Below, in pieces: positions 43,561 to 51,791 of a DNA stretch of 64,000 nucleotides; within the stretch, counting starts at the first letter, position 1; every line of letters begins with the position of its first letter. The position numbers were made by a program, and so were the translations under genes. The DNA is from Mycobacterium conspicuum (GTDB lineage Bacteria; Actinomycetota; Actinomycetes; Mycobacteriales; Mycobacteriaceae), in NCBI RefSeq assembly GCF_010730195.1, contig NZ_AP022613.1, positions 1,302,001 through 1,366,000 of the forward strand, given 5' to 3'. The notes under the pieces are model-generated. The model was not told the origin of the DNA. It did not search any database and saw only the letters and a program-made list of their open reading frames with translations.

Positions 43561-44616
43561 ATGGAAGCTGCGGCACTAGAGTCGGTGGACGATGTCAACC
43601 CGGAGTGGATGACAGCTGTCCTCGCGCAGAACGGCATCGTGACCACCGTCTGCCGCGTGATCACGGAGCCGGTCGGCAACGGGCAGATGGGTTCGTGTTA
43701 TCGGCTGTTCATTGCGTATGACGCCGGTGATGGTCCGGACCGGCTGATCGTGAAGCTGCCGGCCACCGATCCGGCAAGCCGCGCCGCCGGCCAGCTCGGC
43801 TACCGGTGCGAGACGACGTTTTACCGTGAGGTCGCCAATCGGGTGCATCTCGACACTCCTCGGTGCTTCTTCGCCGGGATGAACGAGCGCGGCGACGGAT
43901 TCACGCTCGTGCTGGAGGACCTCTCACCCGCCGAGGCCGGCGACCAGATCGCCGGTTGCTCTCTGGATCAGGCTCGTGCGGCCGCGGTCAACGTCGCCGG
44001 ATTGCACGCGCCGACATGGAACGACCCGGCGGTTCGTGAACTCGACTGGCTCATACCAGATCTCGGGGCGTACCCAGAAATGGCTGCCGCGTTCCTGGTG
44101 GACGCCACCGCGCAGTTTCTGGACCGTTATGAGGTAACCCCGGACACCGCGGCCACGCTGCGCGGCTTCGCTGATCGGTTCGTGGAGTGGGCAACTCGGC
44201 GGCCCGAGCCGTTCGCCATGCTGCACAGTGACTACCGGCTGGATAATCTGCTCTTCGCGCGATCCGATGCGCCCCGCCCGGTGGTCGCGGTCGATTGGCA
44301 GGTCGTCACCGTCGGGTGCCCGCTGCGCGATGTCGCCTTCCTGGTTGGCACTGGTCTGTCGACGGAAAGCCGTCGTGTCGGCGAGAAGGGGATCGTCGAG
44401 GCTTACCACCATCGCCTCGTGGCGCTCGGAGTCGACGGCTACGGCGCCGAACAGTGTTGGGAGGACTACCGCTACGGGTTGTTCCAAGGCCCGCTCATCA
44501 CCGTGTTGGGCGCATCCGTCGCCCAGCCCACCGAACGGGGCGACCGGATGTTCCCCATCATGGCCGAGCGGGCGTCGGCGGCGATCCGTGATCTAGACGC
44601 GATGTCTCTGCTGTGA
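43561..44616 (+). CDS. Aminoglycoside-phosphotransferase/kinase-like (APH-fold) protein
   Basis: A 351-residue kinase-fold protein of the APH/CHK-like superfamily. The Brenner motif HSDYRLDNLLF (catalytic Asp and Asn) and the metal motif VDWQVVTVGCPLRDVAFLVG are clear; LIVKLPA holds the ATP-binding Lys and LVLEDLS the hinge. Such genes are common in mycobacterial acyl-CoA dehydrogenase/SDR clusters and probably phosphorylate a hydroxylated small molecule rather than antibiotics (inference). The stop overlaps the next SDR start by 4 bp. Confidence 0.87.
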   Translation: MEAAALESVDDVNPEWMTAVLAQNGIVTTVCRVITEPVGNGQMGSCYRLFIAYDAGDGPDRLIVKLPATDPASRAAGQLGYRCETTFYREVANRVHLDTPRCFFAGMNERGDGFTLVLEDLSPAEAGDQIAGCSLDQARAAAVNVAGLHAPTWNDPAVRELDWLIPDLGAYPEMAAAFLVDATAQFLDRYEVTPDTAATLRGFADRFVEWATRRPEPFAMLHSDYRLDNLLFARSDAPRPVVAVDWQVVTVGCPLRDVAFLVGTGLSTESRRVGEKGIVEAYHHRLVALGVDGYGAEQCWEDYRYGLFQGPLITVLGASVAQPTERGDRMFPIMAERASAAIRDLDAMSLL

Positions 44617-45398
44617 CGGCGTCCCGGATTAGCATTGAGCGCTACCGGGGCCGGGTCGCGATCGTGACCGGAGGGACCACCGGAATCGGGCGCGGTATCG
44701 TGGAACGCCTTGCCGGCGAAGGGGCCTCGATCGTCACCTGTGCACGTCATGCGCCAGAGTTGCCATTGCCCGACGGGGCGACGTTTGTCGCTGCGGATAT
44801 CACCGACGAGGGGTCGGTTGCCGGCGTCATCGATGCGGCCGTGGACCGCCATGGGCGGCTTGATGTGGTCGTCGCCAACGCGGGCGGCGCCAACATCGGG
44901 CCCTGGCCCGACGAACCCTTCGAGCAATGGCGGGAGTTGGTCGACATCAACCTGCACGGCACGATGCTCACGTGTCGGGCGGCGTGGCCCCATCTGGTGT
45001 CGACACAGGGAAACATCGTTGTCATCTCGTCGCTTTCGGCGTGGATGGGCGTCGGCGCGCACGAGATGGAACGGATGGGTGGCTTTCAGCCCTCTGCTGC
45101 CTACCAGGCGAGCAAGGCCGGGATCGAGGGACTCGCAAAGCATCTCGCGGGCCGCGGCGGCGAGCATGGGCTGCGCGTCAACGTGGTGCGCCCAGGCCGC
45201 ATCCTGACCGACAAGTGGCAGAGTTTCCTCGGCGAGGACCGCCTGTTTTGGTCCCACTATCAAGACATCCAGTTACTCAAGCGCCACGGCCGCGCGGAGG
45301 ACGTCGCAGCCGCCGTGGCGTTCCTGGCTTCCGACGAAGCAGCTTTCATCACCGCCGCAGTCCTCGACGTCGACGGCGGCGCAGTCGCCAAACTCTAA
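44613..45398 (+). CDS. Short-chain dehydrogenase/reductase
   Basis: A 261-residue SDR. TGGTTGIG is at 19-26, NAGG replaces NNAG around 89-92, Ser140 and Tyr164/Lys168 (YQASKAG) are catalytic, with an 11-residue insertion (VGAHEMERMGG) before Tyr. No Asp ends beta-2 (VTCARHAP), so NADP(H) is likely. The GTG start overlaps the kinase stop (GTGA). Followed after 15 bp by an AttH-like gene. Confidence 0.87.
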   Translation: MTASRISIERYRGRVAIVTGGTTGIGRGIVERLAGEGASIVTCARHAPELPLPDGATFVAADITDEGSVAGVIDAAVDRHGRLDVVVANAGGANIGPWPDEPFEQWRELVDINLHGTMLTCRAAWPHLVSTQGNIVVISSLSAWMGVGAHEMERMGGFQPSAAYQASKAGIEGLAKHLAGRGGEHGLRVNVVRPGRILTDKWQSFLGEDRLFWSHYQDIQLLKRHGRAEDVAAAVAFLASDEAAFITAAVLDVDGGAVAKL

Positions 45399-45413
45399 CC
45401 ACCTGGAGGAACC

Positions 45414-46544
45414 TTGCTAAGCCCGTTCGACGACTTCCCAATCCACCCCTCAGCGGATCCGATCGCCCACCCCGCCACGGGCGATATCAACCACTACGAC
45501 CGGTACTGGTTCAACGGGCATCAACGCGACGGAGCGTTCTACTTCGGTGCGGCAATGGGTCATTACCCGGTGCGGGGCGTGATCGACGCCGCATTCAGCA
45601 TCGTGCGCGACGGGGTGGAGCACTCGGTCTTCGCCTCCGGCGCGATGCCGACCGACCGATCCACCACCGTCGGGCCGATCCGCGTCGACGTGGTCGAACC
45701 GATGCGCACCATCCGTTACGTCGTCGAGCCCAATGATCACGGCATCGCGTGCGACCTGGTTTTCCGCGCGACGACCGTCGCCGTCGAGGAACCCCGCCAG
45801 CAACGACGCACGCCCGAGGGAATCCTGCTCACCGACCACACTCGTCTAACCCAGTGGGGCACCTGGCAAGGCACCGTCACCGTCGACGGCGACGAGCTGC
45901 AGATCGATCCCGTCGAGGTTTCGGGCACGCGGGATCGCTCGTGGGGCGTGCGCCCGATTGGTGAGCAGGTGCAGGTCATCCGACAGCCCATGCCGTTCCA
46001 GGTGTTCTGGCTTTGGGCACCACTGCATTTCGGCGACCGCTTCACTCATCTGGCCGTGCACGAGCACGAAGACGGCAGACGGTGGCTTGAGACCGCGCTG
46101 GTCATCGATCCCATCCCCGACGGCGCAACCGCGTGGAGTACGGCCGGTGTCCGCGAATGTCATGACATCCGTTACGAACTCGAATGGGAGCCGGGACGCC
46201 GAGAAATCAAACGCGCGCGGTTGTGGTTCGATCACCCCGACGAGGGCGAAGTCCTCATCGAGGTCGAAAAGAAGTTCACCTTCCGCATGCGCGGCATCGG
46301 CTATTGGCATCCCCACTGGGGTCACGGAACCATCCACGGCCCGCTCGAGACCGGGCGCGAGTCAATCAGACTGGACGACTTCGATCCCACCGACTTCGCC
46401 TCAATCCACCTCCAAAACCTCGTAACCGCAACGATGGGTGACCGCCGCGGCGTCGGCGTCGTCGAACAGATCGCCATCGGGCCACACGAACCGAGCGGGT
46501 TGACCGGCCTGCTGGACGGACATCGAGTTGCCAAACCGTCATAG
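45414..46544 (+). CDS. AttH/CrtC-like lipocalin-fold protein
   Basis: A 376-residue protein. The motif SGTRDRSWGVRPIGE (about 168-182) is the hallmark of a family of AttH/hydroxyneurosporene-synthase-like double-barrel proteins; W-x-W-A-P-L-H-F and HPHWGHGTIHGPLE also look conserved. The relatives act on or bind hydrophobic ring compounds and terpenoids. The TTG at 45414 is chosen because GGAGG lies 5 bases upstream and the position matches the operon spacing. It is the last intact gene of the TetR-controlled operon. Confidence 0.72.
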   Translation: MLSPFDDFPIHPSADPIAHPATGDINHYDRYWFNGHQRDGAFYFGAAMGHYPVRGVIDAAFSIVRDGVEHSVFASGAMPTDRSTTVGPIRVDVVEPMRTIRYVVEPNDHGIACDLVFRATTVAVEEPRQQRRTPEGILLTDHTRLTQWGTWQGTVTVDGDELQIDPVEVSGTRDRSWGVRPIGEQVQVIRQPMPFQVFWLWAPLHFGDRFTHLAVHEHEDGRRWLETALVIDPIPDGATAWSTAGVRECHDIRYELEWEPGRREIKRARLWFDHPDEGEVLIEVEKKFTFRMRGIGYWHPHWGHGTIHGPLETGRESIRLDDFDPTDFASIHLQNLVTATMGDRRGVGVVEQIAIGPHEPSGLTGLLDGHRVAKPS

Positions 46545-46554
46545 GAACGATTCG

Positions 46555-46764
46555 CGCACCGCGCCGGTGCGCTACGGCGGGTCTTCGCCGTTGTATGTCA
46601 TTGGGAGCGGCCAACGCCCGTGGTGGGACATGATCGTCGTCGTTGAGTATCCAACCCCAGAAGCTTTCTTGAGCATGGTCACCAGCGAGGAGTATCGGGT
46701 CGCGCACGTGCACCGCGCAGCGGCGCTCGATCGCGCCGAGTTGATTGCGACGTCACCCTTTTGA
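46555..46764 (+). pseudogene. DUF1330-like gene remnant lacking its N-terminus
   Basis: The translated stretch VRYGGSSPLYVIGSGQRPWWD..MIVVVEYPTPEAFLSMVTSEEYR..HRAAALDRAELI matches the C-terminal two-thirds of the small DUF1330 ferredoxin-like proteins. The first strand and helix are missing, and the frame runs straight into the preceding gene, so it is probably a relic. A start at 46528 would give a 78-residue product. Confidence 0.6.
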
Positions 46765-46913
46765 TGCAGCGATGAAATGGAATCATGCGCCGGCTGGCCA
46801 TGCGCCGCTTACATGCCCACTCATGAATGATCGGGCAGGCTGCGTCGTGCGCGAATTCGGCCGGGTGAAGTCATCACCTGATCGACTTGGCGCGGTCGAG
46901 TGCTGAATAATGG

Positions 46914-48011
46914 TCAACTAGCCGTGACAGAGCGGAGAGGGCTCAGTGCGTCACTCCTGGTATTCGGCGCGAGACCGGGTCGTATTGCGGAGCGGCCCGC
47001 TTCTTTAGCCAACATCACGCCCACGATGCGTCGAGCGCGCAGGGCAGCCGCGTCCGCCTGGAATTCGACGCCGCCCCGCCACCTGTCATAGCCGGAGTGG
47101 CTGGACGCCATCTCGAGTATGGAAGTGTTGCGTTCGGCAACCTCGGACAGGAACGACCGCAGACGGGTGGTCACCTCATCGCGATCGGTCCGATAGTTGC
47201 GGGACGCCTGCATGAACACGTGAGTTGATGCTTCCGTCTCGGGCGTGATGCCGTGGGTTCGGGTCGTGGTGTATCCGTCGCCGTTCGCGGTTGCAATCTC
47301 CCAATATTGGCGGTGCATCGCCGGAGAGACGAAGGTGCCGCTCTCGCTACGCTTGTATAGGAGGCCGCGGTCCAGCCCGGTGGAATCGGCCTCCCAGTCG
47401 GTGAGCTGGGCCTCCGGCAGGAGCCGAGTATAAGACACGGTGGTTTCCGTAACTTCGACATCGTTGAATGCCGGCATGCTCTCGACCTCCGGGGGCACAT
47501 CACGCCTATGAAGGATGGGCGCGTAGCTGAAGTCCAGGTAATGCTCGTGGACCATCATGTAATTGGCGCTTACTTGCCAGGCACTGGCGAACGTTGTCCA
47601 CGCCGGGTCGTTGATCCACAAGGTGTGTGGTGGTTCGCTGCCGGCGGCAGCGGCCGGCGGTCCCAGCCAGATCCAGACGAAAGGTGGTTGCTCGAGGACA
47701 GGGAACACACGCACCCTCATCCCAGTCGGGACTTGGGGCTGAGACGGGATGTGCACGCACCTGCCGTCGGCGTCGTAGGTACACCCGTGGTAACCGCAGA
47801 CCAGTCGGTCTCCGTCGACGCTACTGTGCGACAGCGGAAACGCTCTGTGCGCGCAACGGTTTACGAATGCGGTGACCCGCCCACTGGCCCCGCGCCACAG
47901 CACGACCTCCTCGCCGAGCAGGCGCCGGCCCAACGGCGATTCAGCGATCTCGTCGCACGTGGCCGCAACGTACCAGCAATTCTTCGGGTAGTTGGTCTTC
48001 AAAGTCTTCAC
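46914..48011 (-). CDS. Rieske [2Fe-2S] non-haem iron oxygenase, terminal subunit
   Basis: A 365-residue aromatic-ring-hydroxylating or O-demethylase-type oxygenase. The Rieske ligands are C-A-H (CAHRAFPL) and C-G-Y-H (CGYHGCTYD); the mononuclear-iron histidines are in VHEHYLDFSYAPILH. It needs an external reductase, which is not present here. The GTG at 48011 starts a family-like N-terminus, VKTLKTNYPKNCWYVAATCDEI. The frame is open for 37 more codons, but these are antisense to a decayed cytochrome-oxidase gene, so I exclude them. No clear ribosome site is seen. The C-terminal SAIRPGLAPNTRSDALSPLRSVTAS is ordinary. Confidence 0.85.
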   Translation of the reverse strand: MKTLKTNYPKNCWYVAATCDEIAESPLGRRLLGEEVVLWRGASGRVTAFVNRCAHRAFPLSHSSVDGDRLVCGYHGCTYDADGRCVHIPSQPQVPTGMRVRVFPVLEQPPFVWIWLGPPAAAAGSEPPHTLWINDPAWTTFASAWQVSANYMMVHEHYLDFSYAPILHRRDVPPEVESMPAFNDVEVTETTVSYTRLLPEAQLTDWEADSTGLDRGLLYKRSESGTFVSPAMHRQYWEIATANGDGYTTTRTHGITPETEASTHVFMQASRNYRTDRDEVTTRLRSFLSEVAERNTSILEMASSHSGYDRWRGGVEFQADAAALRARRIVGVMLAKEAGRSAIRPGLAPNTRSDALSPLRSVTAS

Positions 48012-48265
48012 AGGTCGGTCGAGTACTTCGAGAAGTTCGCCGAAGGCATCAGACCGGCCAGCAACGACTTCTACATACTTCACCCTGACCGGGATCCATC
48101 TCCTACATGTTGTTTCCGGCACTAGCCTGCTGGATCCGCTCCCGGCGCGGCGCCTACAGCAGCCTTCAACGCGTGGTGCCGGAATGCGTTGCCTCCTACT
48201 GGCACCTGGTGGACCTGTTGTGGATCGTTATCTTTCCCCTCCTGTACCTACAGAAGGCAATCTAA
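48012..48265 (+). pseudogene. Cytochrome c oxidase subunit III (NorE-like) gene relic with two frameshifts
   Basis: Three reading frames must be joined to follow the protein: EYFEKFAEGIRPASNDFYI (to 48077), then YFTLTGIHLLHVVSG (from 48076), then LACWIRSRRGAYSS...YWHLVDLLWIVIFPLLYLQKAI, ending at the TAA at 48263-48265. Lining up TTC-TAC-A(TG)-TAC shows a 2-base loss near 48075; a second frame change lies near 48120. The 5' half is missing, replaced by the oppositely oriented Rieske gene. The stop overlaps the next gene's ATG, as in an original coupled operon. Confidence 0.82.
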
Positions 48266-48540
48266 TGTCCGCACGGCGCGAACGGGTCACCATGGTGTGG
48301 CTGGGCTTGATGGTGTTGACCTGCGTGACGACATGGGGGCTGTCGAAGGATTTGTTCGTCCCCGCCGTCGCGGTGGTCGGGATTTTCCTGATCGCCGCGG
48401 TGAAAGTGAGCTACGTGGTGCTGGACTTCATGGAGCTACGTAACGCGCCAATACCGGTACGTGTCGCCTTCCAGGCTTGGCCGATTGTGGTGGCGGTGGT
48501 GATCCTGGGCTTCTGGTTCGCCACTCCAGCCATCATATGA
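48265..48540 (+). CDS. Cytochrome c oxidase subunit IV-like (NorF) membrane protein
   Basis: A 91-residue membrane protein with three hydrophobic helices: VTMVWLGLMVLTCVTTWGL, DLFVPAVAVVGIFLIAAVKVSYVVLDFMEL, and VAFQAWPIVVAVVILGFWF. This is the pattern of prokaryotic COX4/NorF proteins that accompany NorE-type subunits. The ATG overlaps the stop of the broken subunit-III gene (TAATG). It is intact, but its partner is a pseudogene, so it may be non-functional or in transition to decay. Confidence 0.75.
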   Translation: MSARRERVTMVWLGLMVLTCVTTWGLSKDLFVPAVAVVGIFLIAAVKVSYVVLDFMELRNAPIPVRVAFQAWPIVVAVVILGFWFATPAII

Positions 48541-48810
48541 GGCAACGTCCCGCGTTTCGCATAATGTGTTCGAAGCCGCCGTTTACGTCATCTTTTATTC
48601 ATCGATAATGACCGAGAATCGACCGGAATCGTTGAGGTTTGGTCGGTTCCCACGGGTACCCAAGTGCCTTGTCGCACAAGAATTTACCGGTCTTTTCGAG
48701 CAGTCAACGAGAACCCTGAATCGCGAATCCGTTGGTCGCGGGTTGGAGCCCGGCCCACCCCGCGAATTATTTCCGCAGCTAGGTTCCGCTGCGACGTAAA
48801 GCGTAGTGAT
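48541..48810. other. 270-bp intergenic region, possible decayed tRNA 3' half
   Basis: The only structure I see is at 48725-48764: GTTGGTCGCGGGTTGGAGCC followed by CGGCCCACCCCGC. It resembles an anticodon-stem/T-arm/acceptor 3' end with mutations in the T-loop (TTGGAGC for TTCGAGC) and one stem mismatch. It may be an old integration scar or chance. Confidence 0.25.
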
Positions 48811-49710
48811 CTACTCAAGCCAGATGTGTTGTCCGACCGGCAGTTTCCCGGCGAGCCGGTCGGCCTTGTTCTGAGGTCGCAGCGCGTAAGTTATTCCTAA
48901 GTGGTGTAGCGGATAATCCCACGTGAAGTTGATGCGCTTTTCCAAGCCCTCCAGCTCCCAACTGATAAACGCCGGCCGTTGCAGCGATCCGTGTAGGTGA
49001 TTGCCAGGGTTGTCCCACCCCGGCATCCCGCGTCCCGGGTTGAATAGCGTCAGGCCGAAGCTGACATGGGCCAGGTCGACTATCCCGCCCCCAATCCATG
49101 TTTTGTCCTTGTGGACAAAAGGCGCAACACCCCACCAGTGGCTGTTGACTACGTCTATGGGTTGGAACGGGCAAGCCCGAACGTCTTTGCTTCTCGTTTC
49201 GCCTGGCACTGTCAAACCCCACGTTGACGGCCAGGCCGCACGATCCAGCAACAAATCAATAGACTCTGACGGAAACGTGACAGTGTTGTCCTGCTGTACG
49301 TCAAAGTGTCCTGTCACAGCGTGATTCAGGAACAGCTTCAACACCCACCGCTGCATATCGTCGCCAGAGATAGTGACTTCCTCGGCGTCACCCCACTCGC
49401 CAGCCCCGGCATCGTACTGAAGAGCGATGCGGCGCAGAAACGTTGCGAACGCCAGCGCAGCGTCATCCGCCGGATGCAGCGCTGTGTTGTGCTTCTGGCA
49501 CAGAATGTTCGCCTTGAAGTTCTTCGGCCGGATCGGGTGGCCAACGCCTTTGCCGGTCTTGTGCTGGATCGTGAAGCCGGGATCGTTCTTTCCGTACAAC
49601 TTGATCAATCCGTGCGAAACGTAGTGCTCGCCGGAAATCTTTGTGGAGCATCCGCCCCGTGTTTTTGCGTAGCACTTCGGGTGTCGGTAGTCGTCGGCTT
49701 CCTCTGGCAT
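48811..49710 (-). CDS. HNH-like orphan protein, probably acquired
   Basis: A 299-residue protein not recognised as a whole. The N-terminal 90 residues carry paired ligand motifs: C13 and C21 (KCYAKTRGGC), then ISGEHYVSHGLI and LCQKHNTALHPADD. This is the C..C..[GE]H..C..H-N arrangement of HNH/zinc-finger endonuclease folds. The rest (THWW-like GVAPFVHKDKTWIGG, HVSFGLTLFNPG) is unfamiliar. The codons are less GC-biased than its neighbours and it has no operon partners, which suggests horizontal origin. It could be a mobile-element or defence nuclease, which is speculative. Confidence 0.65.
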   Translation of the reverse strand: MPEEADDYRHPKCYAKTRGGCSTKISGEHYVSHGLIKLYGKNDPGFTIQHKTGKGVGHPIRPKNFKANILCQKHNTALHPADDAALAFATFLRRIALQYDAGAGEWGDAEEVTISGDDMQRWVLKLFLNHAVTGHFDVQQDNTVTFPSESIDLLLDRAAWPSTWGLTVPGETRSKDVRACPFQPIDVVNSHWWGVAPFVHKDKTWIGGGIVDLAHVSFGLTLFNPGRGMPGWDNPGNHLHGSLQRPAFISWELEGLEKRINFTWDYPLHHLGITYALRPQNKADRLAGKLPVGQHIWLE

Positions 49711-49994
49711 TCCTCATCGCTTTCGCCCGTGCTGCTTGGGCCATCCAACAGCGTATCAAGCACTTGTTCGACCCTGACTCGTCGATGAATTCGTTCCCGT
49801 GGAGGCCTCGCGGCGTCCGGTTCGTCCCGGTTCGCGGCTGATGGACACGGGTGCCGGCAGCGTTCGCCGTCACGGCGCCAAGGTCAGTCTGGAACCGGTC
49901 TAGCGGCAGTTACCTGGCTGCGGCGCATCCGACTCGACCTGCGAAGTGATGCTCGGCAGGCGCCTCTGACTGGGATGATCACTATTGCCTCAGT
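49711..49994. other. 284-bp intergenic region, no feature recognised
   Basis: It lies between the HNH-like gene (start on its left, - strand) and the AbiEii toxin stop. I see no gene, RNA or clear repeat. It would contain the promoter of the HNH-like gene. Confidence 0.5.
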
Positions 49995-50846
49995 CTATTC
50001 GGGGCCGTGGGCAAAGACGGAATCGAGGCAGGAGGCGACCAGGGTGATCTGGTCATCGAGGTTCTCCTCGCAGGCGGATTCGAGGTGTTCCTTGCGGCGC
50101 CATGCGGCCCATTTCGCTTGTCCGACCTCGCCGTAACCGGCCAGATGCGGAGCGACGGGTTCGAGGGTAACGGCGCGGTGACGCGCGACGGCCCGTGCCG
50201 AGCGGAGCAGTTCATCGGGGTCGATGCCGTGGCGGTCGAGCTGGACGATGTCGACGTAATCACGCCAACGGGTACTGGTGATGCCGCGTTCGAGGATGGT
50301 GACGCCCTTCTCGGCGATGGTGGTCTCGGGCGCGTAACCGAGCAGCGTGATCGGGTCGCCGAGGATCCGGTCGATGGTCACCTGGCGGGGAGGCGGAACG
50401 ATAGGATCTCCGGTGGATACATCCCAGGCCGCGGCGCCCTTCCACGGTCCGATCGATACGGCGACCCGTACGCGCAGGCCCGGGTAGTCGGTCTGCTCGC
50501 GGATCTCCTGCACGCCAATCATGTCGAGGTCGAACACCACACCGTCATCGACGTCGGTCGCGGCGATGTCACGGACCACCTGGGCGAGATGCTCGGCGGT
50601 GACGTCAGCCTGGATGGCGTTGGAGTCGGCATCCTTCGTCGGGCGCCGTGCCCCGTAGGCGGCGAGCAGAACCCCGCCCTTGAGGACGAAGTCGCCGGCA
50701 TGGGAGGTGCGGGTGAGTCGGTCCAGGAACGATTCGAGGGTGTGCCGAATCAGGTACTCGCGCGTCGGTGCGCCGGTCCCGCTGTTGGCCGCTGCGGAAC
50801 GGGCGACAGACTGGATCCGGTGGAACACCGCGTCGCCGGCGCTCAT
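49995..50846 (-). CDS. AbiEii-type nucleotidyltransferase toxin
   Basis: A 283-residue protein of the AbiEii/AbiGii DUF1814 nucleotidyltransferase family, the toxin of type IV abortive-infection systems, which modifies tRNA or other RNA with nucleotides. The active-site pattern is VLKGGVLLAAYGARRPTKDAD (about 54-74): Lys, Gly-Gly and the D-x-D-like KDAD. DLDMIGV is a further acidic strand; AEKGVTILERG and RWRDYVDIVQL are conserved family blocks. The ATG at 50846 overlaps the antitoxin stop by 4 bp; longer in-frame sequence is antisense to it. Confidence 0.87.
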   Translation of the reverse strand: MSAGDAVFHRIQSVARSAAANSGTGAPTREYLIRHTLESFLDRLTRTSHAGDFVLKGGVLLAAYGARRPTKDADSNAIQADVTAEHLAQVVRDIAATDVDDGVVFDLDMIGVQEIREQTDYPGLRVRVAVSIGPWKGAAAWDVSTGDPIVPPPRQVTIDRILGDPITLLGYAPETTIAEKGVTILERGITSTRWRDYVDIVQLDRHGIDPDELLRSARAVARHRAVTLEPVAPHLAGYGEVGQAKWAAWRRKEHLESACEENLDDQITLVASCLDSVFAHGPE

Positions 50847-51409
50847 CCCACCATGTCCAATGCTTGCAGGATCGGGGACTTCGCCCGCGGTAGGCGGGAC
50901 GCGATCTCGATCAGCCGGGCCGGTTTGCCACCGCGGCGCAGCCATTCGCGCAGCGCGTCGCGCGCCAGTTCGTATCCGACCCCGCCACGGAGCCGGAACG
51001 CGTCGGCGATCGACCGCTCAGGCGAGTAGATCCCGATCGTCTGATCCGATCCCGGGATCGTGATCTCTTCGCGCCCCATCTCGAATGTGGCCCGGTCGAA
51101 TTGATGCCATGCGATCGCACCCGTGCTCGCGGGTGTCCTCGACCCCCGTGGGATCGCGACGTCCAGCGCGACGGGGATTGCGTCGGTCAGGTCGTAATGG
51201 GCGAGCGCGGAGATCAGGCAGATCGTGGCATCCGGGCGGCGGGTCGCGGCCTCGAGCAGATCCCAGTCGGCAGCCGAGGCCTCCGCAGGCAGGTAGATAC
51301 CGCGGGCGATGCGGTCCAAGCGACCAGCACGCGCGCCGCGGTAGAGTGCGCTGCGCGACAGGCCGGCCTGCGCCGCAGTGCTCGGCGTCAGGGCATCCAC
51401 CAGCGCCAC
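50843..51409 (-). CDS. AbiEi-type antitoxin (winged-helix)
   Basis: A 188-residue AbiEi-family antitoxin. The N-terminal winged helix reads AAQAGLSRSALYRGARAGRLDRIARGIYLPA. The central AbiEi domain has ATICLISALAHYDLTDAIPVALDVAIPRGSR and IGIYSPERSIADAFRLR, the typical S-P-E-R-x-I-x-D motif. Relatives repress their own operon by binding inverted repeats, and an 18-bp-arm palindrome lies 23 bp upstream of this start. It is coupled to the downstream toxin gene. Confidence 0.87.
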   Translation of the reverse strand: MALVDALTPSTAAQAGLSRSALYRGARAGRLDRIARGIYLPAEASAADWDLLEAATRRPDATICLISALAHYDLTDAIPVALDVAIPRGSRTPASTGAIAWHQFDRATFEMGREEITIPGSDQTIGIYSPERSIADAFRLRGGVGYELARDALREWLRRGGKPARLIEIASRLPRAKSPILQALDMVG

Positions 51410-51431
51410 CTCCCTCCGGGAAAAAAATGAA

Positions 51432-51471
51432 ACGGAACGTCTACAGGTAATCGTACCTGTAGACGTTCCGT
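51432..51471. promoter_or_regulatory. 18-bp-arm perfect palindrome, AbiE operator
   Basis: ACGGAACGTCTACAGGTA, four bases (ATCG), TACCTGTAGACGTTCCGT: every base of the two 18-bp arms pairs. It is centred about 42 bp upstream of the AbiEi start. It is much longer than a typical operator, perhaps two overlapping AbiEi dimers or a hairpin in the leader RNA. Confidence 0.8.
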
Positions 51472-51497
51472 GTCGCCGATGACCGGCGGCGAGTAAG

Positions 51498-51674
51498 GTG
51501 GCGGAGATGGCGCTGGGCTACCTCGCCGGCGAGATCGACAACGATTTGCAGGCCACCATAGCGGCGATCGCGATCACCCGCATCAACCTCGATTCAGGCC
51601 AGTGCGGGCCGAGTGTAGAACTAGGGGCCAAGAAACTGCGAACACGTGTCCGTCGCGTCCTAGCGATGTCCTAA
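51498..51674 (+). CDS. Possible 58-residue protein
   Basis: A GTG-started frame (MAEMALGYLAGEIDNDLQ..., ending RVRRVLAMS) between the AbiE operator and the tRNA fragment. The composition is plausible (Ala-rich helix, basic end), but the ribosome site is poor and I recognise no homologue. It may be a gene remnant of the mobile element or a chance frame. Confidence 0.25.
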   Translation: MAEMALGYLAGEIDNDLQATIAAIAITRINLDSGQCGPSVELGAKKLRTRVRRVLAMS

Positions 51675-51791
51675 GACACGCGACGACCCGCCGACACACG
51701 CTGGACGCATCAGCATGAGAATTGTTCATCTAGCTGCACAGATGGCCGCTCTGTAGACACAGCGGAACGGACCGGAACAATCGCTTTCACC

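Noticed and set aside
46765..46913. A hairpin near 46810-46840 as the Rieske terminator
   Set aside because: The stem has two mismatched pairs and a very short core, too weak to claim.
48012..48122. An N-terminal extension of the Rieske oxygenase to an ATG at 48122
   Set aside because: Those 37 codons are antisense to the cytochrome oxidase relic, while the family-like N-terminus starts at the GTG at 48011.
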